Origin: Lentisphaeria bacterium
GTDB taxonomy: Bacteria > Verrucomicrobiota > Lentisphaeria > Victivallales > Victivallaceae
Direction: 5' to 3'
DNA: 64,000 bases
Assembly (NCBI GenBank): GCA_017508385.1
Contig: JAFVZB010000025.1
Location: forward strand, 16,494 to 80,493
This document shows, piece after piece, positions 52,896 through 60,932 of this stretch. Below the pieces are notes generated by a model. It ran no database searches and was not told the origin of the DNA. It was given only the letters and a program-made list of their open reading frames with translations. Made by a program: the position numbers and the translations under genes. Position 1 is the first letter of the stretch. Each line of letters begins with the position of its first letter.

Positions 52896-54356
52896 TCATT
52901 TGACGGGTTTTGTCAAGTCGAAGCGGGAATCTTTTAACAATTTTTCCAGTGTTCCGATGTGTTTGGTTATTATATACTGCGCACGCAGGTAGCGGAACGA
53001 ATCGTTTTTGCCGTAACGCTCAATGAGTTTGCGTGTGAGATATGAGTCAGGAGCCGTCTCGTAACTCCAGGCAAGCAAATTGCTCATGAAGGTGCTCCGG
53101 ATGGTGCGGGTGAAGTGCCCCTGCGGACTCCGGTAGCCCTCGAATGCCACGCACATCGGCTCGTATGCTCCGACAAACGCCGGAACCAATCCGATAACTC
53201 CCAGCACCGCCGCAAACAGTGTCAGGCGCACGCTCTTGCTGTCGAGCACGAATTTAGCCGTGTAGTACATCAAAAGCGGAATAATGCTCACAAGATAGCG
53301 GTAGCCGTAGGCGAAACCTCCGAACTCGTTGGTGATCGTCACGTAAATCGCCGTGGTCGCCGCCGCCGCCAGCAGCATCACGATGTCGTTGGCACGCAGC
53401 TTCCTGCGCAGACAGTACACCGCAGGGAACACCAGAAGCAGCAGCGGCTGGTAGCTGAACAATCCACGGTAGGTGAAGAGCGTTTCAAGCAGATACATCA
53501 GGTGCTGTTTGTCGTTCGTTCCCGGAGTGAATGTTCCGCCCGACACCATGTAGAGCGGCAGTACCGTTCCGTAGGCGGCGTGGTTCAGACTGAGGGAAAA
53601 GAGCACGATGCACGCTCCGCTTGCCGCACAGCGAAATGCCGCTGAAAAACGCTTTTCTTTGGGAGCAGTCAGCCACACCGATACCGGAGATGCCGCCAGA
53701 AAGACCGCTCCTGCCACCAGATCGAGCGTAAAAAGCGCACCTGAGGCAAACCCTGCCCACGCCGCCGCACGCATATCCTGTTTGCGGCGGTACTTATCCA
53801 GACACACCATCACGCCCGTAACGGCGAGTGCCGACGGAACGTGGTTGCTGAAGATGGTCATGTAGCTGAAAAGCCACGTTCCGCAGCAGCATAAGAGTGC
53901 AAACATGAGCTTCAAACGCATATCTCCCTTCGCCGTGCGGCAGAGATAGCGGAACAGCCAGTAGAAACAGAGCGCATTGACCGCCGCTCCGAACACCATG
54001 CCCATCAGATAGATCATGAAGTTGTAACTGTTGGAAAAGTTTTTGCCCGAAAGCAGGGTCACCACCTTGCTGAACTGCGCAGCGCACCACGACAGCGTTA
54101 CCGGCTTGTCGGAGTAGATGTGGTTGTTGCGGATGATTTTATCCACAGTTTTGAAGTGCGTATTTTCAATGTGGAACACTCCCTGATCCGCAACCGCCTC
54201 GACCACGGCAAGACGGCTCGCTTCCATGCCTGCCATCGACACCTCGACCTTGCAGAGCAAACTGCCGAATATCATTATCAGCAATACTCCGAACAAGGCT
54301 AATTTTTTGAAGTTTTTTTTCATTTTGGTTTGATTTCTTTTGCGGTACATTACCAT
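52896..54356 (-). CDS. Polytopic GT-C-like membrane protein
   Basis: 486 aa with about eleven to twelve transmembrane segments. After the first helix a periplasmic loop carries AGMEASRLAVVEAVADQG and IRNNHIYSDKPVTLSW. The SR...YSDKP arrangement is seen in bacterial GT-C-fold proteins related to protein/lipid mannosyltransferases. It probably transfers a sugar from a polyprenyl carrier; acceptor unknown. Start uncertain: ATG at 54356 and 54323 (MKKNFKKLALFG) are both possible and neither has a good RBS. It is preceded by repeat copy C. Confidence 0.6.
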   Translation of the reverse strand: MVMYRKRNQTKMKKNFKKLALFGVLLIMIFGSLLCKVEVSMAGMEASRLAVVEAVADQGVFHIENTHFKTVDKIIRNNHIYSDKPVTLSWCAAQFSKVVTLLSGKNFSNSYNFMIYLMGMVFGAAVNALCFYWLFRYLCRTAKGDMRLKLMFALLCCCGTWLFSYMTIFSNHVPSALAVTGVMVCLDKYRRKQDMRAAAWAGFASGALFTLDLVAGAVFLAASPVSVWLTAPKEKRFSAAFRCAASGACIVLFSLSLNHAAYGTVLPLYMVSGGTFTPGTNDKQHLMYLLETLFTYRGLFSYQPLLLLVFPAVYCLRRKLRANDIVMLLAAAATTAIYVTITNEFGGFAYGYRYLVSIIPLLMYYTAKFVLDSKSVRLTLFAAVLGVIGLVPAFVGAYEPMCVAFEGYRSPQGHFTRTIRSTFMSNLLAWSYETAPDSYLTRKLIERYGKNDSFRYLRAQYIITKHIGTLEKLLKDSRFDLTKPVK

Positions 54357-54375
54357 TTCTTTTTCAGAAAGCTTT

Positions 54376-54431
54376 GTTCCCTCTCTCCCCGCGCCCCTCT
54401 CACCCTTTCAAGAAAAGCGGGATATTTTTTT
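54376..54431 (-). repeat. Structured intergenic repeat, family 1, copy C (partial)
   Basis: 43 nt (54379-54421) are identical to copy B (49068-49110). The second half of the hairpin is missing or diverged. On the minus strand it begins directly at the dxr stop codon. Confidence 0.85.
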
Positions 54432-55590
54432 ACAATGTCACTGCCCGGGCCGCCAATCTTGCCTCGGCGTCGATTTCGAGTATGCGCTCGAGCGTATCCG
54501 GATGTTCAACCGTGTGGCTTTCGAGCACGATGGTGATGATCTTCCAGATGTCCGGAACGGTTATCTCGCCGTTGATGAACCGCTCGACTGCCACATCGTT
54601 TGCGGCGTTGAGCACGCACGGAGCTGTTCCGCCCATGGCGAGTGCCGTGCGGGCAAGTTTGATCGATGGGAATTTTTCGTCGTCGATATCCTCAAACTCG
54701 ATTTTTCCTGTCTTCCCGAGGTCGAGCCGTGGAACTTCGCCGCCCAATCTCTCAGGATAGCTCAATGCGTATCTGATGGCAAGGCGCATATCAGGAGTGG
54801 ACATCTGACTGATAACAGTGCCGTCGGTAAGCTCGATAAAGGCGTGCACGATGCTGGTCGGATTTATCACTGCTCCGATTTTTTCCTGCGGAACACCGAA
54901 GAGGTAGCTCGCCTCGATGACTTCGAGAGCCTTGTTCATCATGGTTGCGGAGTCAATGGTTATCTTTCTGCCCATGCTCCAGGTGGGATGTTTGAGGGCA
55001 TCGGAGCAGGTGGCACGGGCGATATCCTCTTTTTTCCAGGTGCGGAACGGACCACCTGAGGCGGTGAGCCAGAGTTTGGATATCTCTTTCGGGTCTCTTC
55101 CGGCAAGGCACTGAAAGACTCCTGAGTGCTCGCTGTCAACGGGAACGATCCTGCCTCCCGGACTCTTTGCCGCCTCACGCATAACCAGCTCTCCGGCAAG
55201 GCAGAGCACCTCTTTGCTTGCCAGTGCCACGGTTTTGCCGCAGCGCAGTGCTGATATCACCGGACGTATTCCGGCGACTCCGATGATGGCGCAAAGCACG
55301 ATATCGACATCCTCTCTCTCAGCGGTCTCGATGAGGGCGGCTTCGCCTGACTTTGCAGCGATCCCGCTGCCGGAAAGCTCTTTGCGCAGCTCATCCTCGA
55401 GCGAGACATCGCCGGTGATGGCGGTATCTGCTCCGAGGAGCTTTGCGGTTTCGGCAAGTTTGGCTATGCTTTTGTTGGCAGCCACCGCCACGGTGCGGAA
55501 CTTATCACGGTGAAAAGCGAGCTCCAGAGCGGCACTGCTGCCGATGGAACCGGTTGCTCCGAGAACTGCGACTCTTTTGGGTTCGGACAT
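54430..55590 (-). CDS. dxr: 1-deoxy-D-xylulose 5-phosphate reductoisomerase
   Basis: 386 aa. NADPH-binding VAVLGATGSIGSSAALEL, then ALASKEVLCLAGELV, PVDSEHSGVFQCLAG, TASGGPFRTWK, HPTWSMGRKITIDSATMMNK and NAANDVAVERFINGEI. It performs the committed step of the MEP isoprenoid route. Last gene of the folB-mutS-nadE-small protein-dxr run, 8 bp after the preceding gene. RBS weak. Confidence 0.95.
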   Translation of the reverse strand: MSEPKRVAVLGATGSIGSSAALELAFHRDKFRTVAVAANKSIAKLAETAKLLGADTAITGDVSLEDELRKELSGSGIAAKSGEAALIETAEREDVDIVLCAIIGVAGIRPVISALRCGKTVALASKEVLCLAGELVMREAAKSPGGRIVPVDSEHSGVFQCLAGRDPKEISKLWLTASGGPFRTWKKEDIARATCSDALKHPTWSMGRKITIDSATMMNKALEVIEASYLFGVPQEKIGAVINPTSIVHAFIELTDGTVISQMSTPDMRLAIRYALSYPERLGGEVPRLDLGKTGKIEFEDIDDEKFPSIKLARTALAMGGTAPCVLNAANDVAVERFINGEITVPDIWKIITIVLESHTVEHPDTLERILEIDAEARLAARAVTL

Positions 55591-55598
55591 TTTACTTT

Positions 55599-55955
55599 TC
55601 AGAGGGTGATAAGGTGGCGTTTCTTGGCTTGCGGAATTTCGATTTCCGGCTCGGGAGCGACAGGAGCCTGCGGAATTTCCTCCTCGATGACCTCGAAATC
55701 TCCGGTCATTTCGGCGTGCTTGAGCTGCAGCAGCTCCTGAACTGCACGCATCTGGCGGCGCTGTTCGCCAAGCTGCTCGTTCATGGTGCCGTGGAGCTTC
55801 TGAAGAGCGTTGAAGAGAGCGATACTGCGCTCCTCGTTCTCCTTGATGGCGGTGCGGAAGAGGGTCATCATACGGATGATCAGCAAAAGAAGCAGGATCA
55901 TCAGCAGAAGCATGGCAACCTGGACAACAGCAAGAAATTGGGGATCACTTAACAT
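55599..55955 (-). CDS. Small membrane-anchored protein, unknown function
   Basis: 118 aa. One N-terminal transmembrane segment (VVQVAMLLLMILLLLLIIRM), then a helical coiled-coil region (about 35-85) and an acidic Pro-rich tail (EEEIPQAPVAPEPEIE). I do not recognise it. Lies 15 bp after nadE and 8 bp before dxr, so it is co-transcribed with both. A scaffold role is possible but not shown. Confidence 0.65.
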   Translation of the reverse strand: MLSDPQFLAVVQVAMLLLMILLLLLIIRMMTLFRTAIKENEERSIALFNALQKLHGTMNEQLGEQRRQMRAVQELLQLKHAEMTGDFEVIEEEIPQAPVAPEPEIEIPQAKKRHLITL

Positions 55956-55970
55956 AATTTTTCCTTTCTA

Positions 55971-57713
55971 TTATTTAACTTGTTTTTTGAGTTCGTTTAT
56001 TTGGTCGAGCCAGAGTTTTCCGCCGGCGTCGGAGGGCATGAAATCTGCGGTGAGCATTATTCCGGTGACGTTGGGAGCATCGGGCATGGCGGTGCGTTTG
56101 AACTGCGAGATGAAAAATCTGCGGAAAAAGGTCTCAAGGGAATTGAGTATCTGCTCTTTGCCATACACTCCGGCAAACGCCCTGCACGCCTGCGCCAGGA
56201 GTTTTTCAGGAGCATCCCCGTACCTGACAAAGTTATAGAGGAAGAAGTCGTGCAGATCGTAGCTGCCGATGATCTCCTCGGTGAACTGCTTTCCCGGCAC
56301 CAGCTCGGGCGACACCGGAGTATCGCATATATCAAGCAGCTTGCTGCGCAATTCAGCATCGCAAGCTGCTGCGTAAATCTTTATCACCTGCCGCATCAGC
56401 GTTTTCGGGATCGAGGCGTTGACAGCGTACATCGACATCTGGTCGCCGTTATAGGTGCACCATCCGAGGGCGATTTCGCTCAGGTCTCCGGTGCCGATGA
56501 CGATTCCTCCGCACTGATTGGCGATATCCATGAGTATCTGGGTGCGCTCTCTTGCCTGACTGTTTTCGTAAACCACATTGGTATCAGCCGGGTCATGACC
56601 GATATCTTTGAAGTGCTGATTTACCGCATCGGTTATCGGAATATATTTGAGTTCAGTTCCGAACTCTCTTGCGATGGCGAGCGAGTTGTCACGGGTGCGG
56701 TCGCTGGTGCCGAACCCCGGCATGGAAACGGCGACCACCGCATCGTTGGATAACCCCAGCTCTTTGCAGCACTCGATACAGGTGATGAGAGCCATGGTCG
56801 AATCGAGTCCGCCCGAAACTCCGAGCACCATCTTTTTTGAGCGGCTGCTCACCATGCGATTGGCAAGAGCGCAGGCTGAGGTTTTGACTATACTCTCTGC
56901 GTAAAGATGTAATTCGCTCTCATCTTCGGGAATAAACGGATATTTTGATACCGGAGCATACTTCAACTCATCCACCGTCGGCATGGTAACGGCGATTTCA
57001 CGATCGGAGTTGTTCCAAAACTGCATATCCTGACGGCGCAGGTACTCTGCACGCTCAAAATCAACATCGAAGCAGAGCAGCTGCGGCTCTCTTGTGAAAT
57101 GACGGTTTTCCGCCGTCACTTTTCCGTCAAATGCTGCAAGTGCCTGACCTGCACAGACTCCCGATGACGTCGTATTTGATGCCCCTGCACCGCAGGCGAT
57201 GCAGTACGCATTGAGCATTCTGCTGAAAACGGCAAGCTCCTGCCTGCGGGCATTCACGCTGAAAAATGTGTCAGTCCCGGCATAGGGAAAGAGCACGACG
57301 TGCGCTCCGCCTGAGTTGCGCACCATATCGCACGCCCTGCGGTACGGCAGAGCGCAGGATATTCTGATGTTTCCGTCGGTGAAAACCGTCGAGTCACTTT
57401 CGGTATAATGGATAACTCCTGAAGAAATGACGGCAACTTTACCCTCAGAAGTTCCGCAAACGAGAATTGACGGATATTTTTCCGTCACTTCTGCAAGCTG
57501 TTGCAGAGCGGCTCTTTCCGCTTTGAGAAAGTGCGGAAAAATCTCGAGTCTGCCGCAGGAGTACCCTCCCAAACTCTGTGCCGGAAAGAGCACCGCCGCC
57601 GCTCCGTTTTCCGATGCCTGACAAAAGAGTTCAGCCATTTGCGACACATTGTGTCTGATATCGGCAGTCACCACTTGCGGAACTGCACAAACAAAACGGT
57701 AATATCCACTCAT
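55971..57713 (-). CDS. nadE: NAD synthetase with a degenerate glutaminase domain
   Basis: 580 aa, shorter than the roughly 640 of glutamine-dependent NadE. The C-terminal synthetase (from about residue 290) is intact: GVSGGLDSTMALI (PP-loop 300-305), YENSQARERTQILMDIAN, GTGDLSEIALGWCTYNGDQM. The N-terminal nitrilase-like domain keeps the fold (NVSQMAELFCQASENGAAAV) but reads FPAQSLGGYSC where the family has FPE(L/I)S(L/I)TGY, so the catalytic Glu is lost. The segment that normally carries the catalytic Lys (PK) is missing; Cys120 aligns with the nucleophile region (ISCALPY). The enzyme probably depends on ammonia. Follows mutS by 14 bp. Confidence 0.88.
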   Translation of the reverse strand: MSGYYRFVCAVPQVVTADIRHNVSQMAELFCQASENGAAAVLFPAQSLGGYSCGRLEIFPHFLKAERAALQQLAEVTEKYPSILVCGTSEGKVAVISSGVIHYTESDSTVFTDGNIRISCALPYRRACDMVRNSGGAHVVLFPYAGTDTFFSVNARRQELAVFSRMLNAYCIACGAGASNTTSSGVCAGQALAAFDGKVTAENRHFTREPQLLCFDVDFERAEYLRRQDMQFWNNSDREIAVTMPTVDELKYAPVSKYPFIPEDESELHLYAESIVKTSACALANRMVSSRSKKMVLGVSGGLDSTMALITCIECCKELGLSNDAVVAVSMPGFGTSDRTRDNSLAIAREFGTELKYIPITDAVNQHFKDIGHDPADTNVVYENSQARERTQILMDIANQCGGIVIGTGDLSEIALGWCTYNGDQMSMYAVNASIPKTLMRQVIKIYAAACDAELRSKLLDICDTPVSPELVPGKQFTEEIIGSYDLHDFFLYNFVRYGDAPEKLLAQACRAFAGVYGKEQILNSLETFFRRFFISQFKRTAMPDAPNVTGIMLTADFMPSDAGGKLWLDQINELKKQVK

Positions 57714-57727
57714 AGTTTTTTCCTCTG

Positions 57728-60277
57728 TTACTTATCAAAGTCAAAAGACATGGTCTGATCGTCTTTCGGACGCTTCTTTCTGCTCTTTCTGCTGATGTTT
57801 TCCAGAGTGATCGTCGGCAGCGCATGCATGACCGCTCTGGTGGTATTGGGAGCATCTTCAAGCATTTCCAGAATCTCCTGCGCCCGGTTGAGCACATCAC
57901 GGGGAACTCCGGCAAGTCTGGCAACGTGGATTCCGTAACTGCGGTCGCACTTGCCGGGAACGATGCGGCGCAGAAAAATGATCTCATCTCCGTGCTCCTG
58001 CACCGCCACGGTGTAGTTGCGGGCGTAGCGGCAGAGGCTCTGCAGTTCCATAAGTTCGTGGTAGTGAGTGGCAAACAGAGTGCGGCAGGTTATCATATTG
58101 TGCAGCTCTTCCGCCACGCTCCAGGCGATGGATAAGCCGTCGTAGGTACTGGTTCCCCTGCCGATCTCATCGAGAATGACCAGACTGCGCTTGGTGGCGT
58201 TGCGCAGGATATTGGCAGTTTCGACCATTTCCACCATGAACGTGCTCTGGTTGCGCGAGAGATCGTCGCCTGCTCCGATGCGGGTGAAAATGCGATCGAC
58301 CAGACCGATCTCGGCGTAGTTCGCCGGAATAAAACTGCCCATCTGCGCCATGATGACCAGAAGAGCGTTCTGGCGGATATAGGTACTCTTGCCCGCCATG
58401 TTGGGACCGGTGATGAGCAGCAGACGGTCTCCGTCGAGCCGGGTATACATCTCAAGATCGTTGGGAACAAACTGACCGGCTTCCATGGTGACGTCGAGCA
58501 CCGGATGTCTGCCGGCAAGAATGATCAGACGCTGATCTTCGTACATGACAGGACGCACGTAACCGTTGACTCTTGCGCACTCAGCAAGTCCGGCAAGCGC
58601 ATCGATATCGCCGAGGGCGTTGGCTGCTTTCTGGATGGAACCGGTGTAGGTGAGAGCATACTCCCTGAGCCCGGCAAAGAGTCTGGCTTCGAGAGCTTTG
58701 GCACGCTCTTCGGCTCCGAGGATGCTGTTTTCAAGCTCCTTGAGCTCAGGAGTGATGAACCGCTCGGCGTTGACCAGAGTCTGCTTGCGCATATAATCCC
58801 CGGGAACCGCCGCCAGATTGGACTTGCTCACCTCAATATAGTAACCGAAAACATTGTTGAATTTAACTTTGAGACTCTTGATCCCTGTGCGCTCGATCTC
58901 ACGCTGCTGGATATCGGCGAGCATACTTTTGCCGTCTCCTGAAAGGGAGCGCAGACGGTCGAGCTCTTCGGAAAATCCGGCTCTGATGACTCCGCCTTCG
59001 CTCACCTGAGTCGGAGGCTCATCGGCAATGGTTGCATTGATGCGTGCGGCAAGCTCTGCAAATTCGGGCAGCGCATCGGCGCAATCCCTGATGAGTCCAT
59101 CCGTTTCAAAACTCTCGAGCAGACTCTTTATTCCCGGAACCGCCTCGACACTCGAAGCGAGAGCCTGATAGTCTTTCGGAGAGGCGTTGCCGACGTTTAT
59201 TCTGGCGGTGATGCGCTCAAGGTCACGGATGACTCCGAGCGTTTCCCTGAGCTCGGCGAGGGTAAGCGGATCGGAAACAAATGCCTCGACCGCATCGTGA
59301 CGGGCAATGATTTCTCCGCGCTTTCTCAGCGGTCTCAGCAGCCAGTTGCGCAACCGGCGTGAGCCGAGGCTGGTGGAACTCTTGTCGATCACCGAAAGCA
59401 GAGTTGCTCCCTTGCTGCCGTCGATGCGTGATGAAACCAGCTCGAGGTTGCGCATGGATATCGGATCAAGTTCAAGATACTGATTGAACAAGTGACGCTG
59501 GATACTGTTGATGTACGAGGCATCCTGTCGCAGATTTTCCTGAGCGTACCTGAGGATAACGGCAGCGGCGCAGACCGACTCTGGTTCATCACGCATACCG
59601 AAACCGTCGAGGGTGGTGGTATTGAATCTCCCGAGGAGATAACTTTCGCACTCTTTGAAATCGAATTCGCTTTCATCGAGTTCAGTCCAGAGCAGTTTGT
59701 GCCCCGGGTCAGGCAGGGTCCCATCCCGGCGCATCTCTGCGGCTGCCCCGGCAGGAATGACGATCTCCCTGACACCGAGTCTTGCCAGTTCCCCCGTAAC
59801 GGTCTCACGGTTTTCCGCAGGAGTATAGAAGTACTCACCCGTACTGACATCGAGCACACTCATGGCGAGATTTCCATTGGAAGCCGGAACCACGCAGGCG
59901 ATGTAGTTATTGTACTTGGAGTTTATCAGATTGTTGTCAATGAGCGTTCCCGGAGTGACGATTCTGGTAACCTGCCGCTTGACGATACCCTTCGCATCTT
60001 TGGGATCTTCCATCTGTTCGGCGATAGCGACCCTGAAACCGACGGCGATGAGCTTCTGCAGATAGTTGTCGAGGGCGTGGTGAGGGAAACCGCACATGGG
60101 AACTCCCTGCCGTTTGGTCAGCACAAGATCGAGAGCTCTGCTGACCTTTTCGGCATCTTCAAAAAACTCCTCATAGAAGTCACCCAGACGGAAAAGCAAA
60201 ATGACTCCCGGAGGGAGTGAATCTTTAGCTTCCAGATACTGGCGCATCATAGGAGTGACGACAGTTTTTTCTTTCAT
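57728..60277 (-). CDS. mutS: DNA mismatch repair protein MutS
   Basis: 849 aa, the usual length. Mismatch-binding Phe-Tyr-Glu motif in FRLGDFYEEF near the N-terminus, Walker A ITGPNMAGKSTYIRQ, then STFMVEMVETANILRNA and LDEIGRGTSTYDG. C-terminal residues are the dimerisation helices. The ATG at 60277 (GGAG upstream) overlaps the folB stop by 4 bp; the longer frame upstream lies in folB and is not used. No mutL in the window. Confidence 0.95.
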   Translation of the reverse strand: MKEKTVVTPMMRQYLEAKDSLPPGVILLFRLGDFYEEFFEDAEKVSRALDLVLTKRQGVPMCGFPHHALDNYLQKLIAVGFRVAIAEQMEDPKDAKGIVKRQVTRIVTPGTLIDNNLINSKYNNYIACVVPASNGNLAMSVLDVSTGEYFYTPAENRETVTGELARLGVREIVIPAGAAAEMRRDGTLPDPGHKLLWTELDESEFDFKECESYLLGRFNTTTLDGFGMRDEPESVCAAAVILRYAQENLRQDASYINSIQRHLFNQYLELDPISMRNLELVSSRIDGSKGATLLSVIDKSSTSLGSRRLRNWLLRPLRKRGEIIARHDAVEAFVSDPLTLAELRETLGVIRDLERITARINVGNASPKDYQALASSVEAVPGIKSLLESFETDGLIRDCADALPEFAELAARINATIADEPPTQVSEGGVIRAGFSEELDRLRSLSGDGKSMLADIQQREIERTGIKSLKVKFNNVFGYYIEVSKSNLAAVPGDYMRKQTLVNAERFITPELKELENSILGAEERAKALEARLFAGLREYALTYTGSIQKAANALGDIDALAGLAECARVNGYVRPVMYEDQRLIILAGRHPVLDVTMEAGQFVPNDLEMYTRLDGDRLLLITGPNMAGKSTYIRQNALLVIMAQMGSFIPANYAEIGLVDRIFTRIGAGDDLSRNQSTFMVEMVETANILRNATKRSLVILDEIGRGTSTYDGLSIAWSVAEELHNMITCRTLFATHYHELMELQSLCRYARNYTVAVQEHGDEIIFLRRIVPGKCDRSYGIHVARLAGVPRDVLNRAQEILEMLEDAPNTTRAVMHALPTITLENISRKSRKKRPKDDQTMSFDFDK

Positions 60278-60636
60278 AAAGCATCTCCGTTGCAGCGTTC
60301 GATCTCGATGGATACGGGATTGCTGTGCCTCATGGCTTCGGGCTTGGAAAGTCTCACCCGGCACTTGAAAATGCGGCAATCCGAGAGCACGCTCTGAGCG
60401 ATGACTTCAGCGAGTCTCTCAAGCAGGAAGAACCTGGATTCGCTCATCAATCGGAATATACGTTCCTCGAGTTCAAAGTAGTCAATAGTATCAGCAAGAA
60501 CATCGCTCCTGCCGGCCCGTGAAAGATCGCAAAAGATATCGACATCAGCAAAAACCGGCTGAGTCTTTTCCCGTTCCTCAGGAAAAGTTCCGATCACCAC
60601 CATAGCATTTATTCCATTGAGAGAAATTTTATCCAA
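60274..60636 (-). CDS. folB: Dihydroneopterin aldolase
   Basis: 120 aa, the standard FolB length: KISLNGINAMVVIGTFPEER with the catalytic region, DTIDYFELEERIF, FLLERLAEVIAQSVL and VRLSKPEAM. Folate synthesis. Starts at TTG (60636) preceded by AAGGT. No nearer ATG fits the family opening. Its stop overlaps mutS (ATGA). Confidence 0.88.
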   Translation of the reverse strand: MDKISLNGINAMVVIGTFPEEREKTQPVFADVDIFCDLSRAGRSDVLADTIDYFELEERIFRLMSESRFFLLERLAEVIAQSVLSDCRIFKCRVRLSKPEAMRHSNPVSIEIERCNGDAL

Positions 60637-60932
60637 TTTTTTACCTTTTGGTTTAAGGTTAGCAAAAGAAACAACCTGCAGCCGTCTTCATTGCCCTGCT
60701 CCGTAACAAGCCGGAGCAGGGCGGTACATCGCTTACCTCACACTATACCGCAACAGGACGGAGTGTGTGATTTCTTAACAATCTGTATTCAATTGATTAA
60801 ATATACATCAGCTTGGGGATTTTTCAAATTGTGTGCGGCTCATGCTACTGGAAATAATTGTTTTTCTGTGTTATATTATAGTGTGTAATTGTAAATTTTA
60901 TTAATATTTCAATAAATTAAGGAATTTTACCA
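60637..60932. other. Intergenic region between folB and valS
   Basis: 296 bp, divergent. Holds an 11-bp perfect hairpin (60693-60703 with 60712-60722, arms GCCCTGCTCCG and CGGAGCAGGGC) without a T run on either strand, and the valS promoter. No gene is supported. Confidence 0.6.
60849..60877 (+). promoter_or_regulatory. Candidate promoter of valS
   Basis: TGGAAA (60849-60854), 17 bp, TATATT (60872-60877), leader about 50 nt, then AAGGAA before the ATG. Confidence 0.4.

Noticed and set aside
54340..55059. 239-codon + strand open frame
   Set aside because: It is opposite the well-supported dxr gene and begins in repeat copy C; a shadow frame.
60278..60379. N-terminal extension of MutS
   Set aside because: It overlaps folB in another frame. 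The ATG at 60277 has an RBS and begins the usual MutS sequence.
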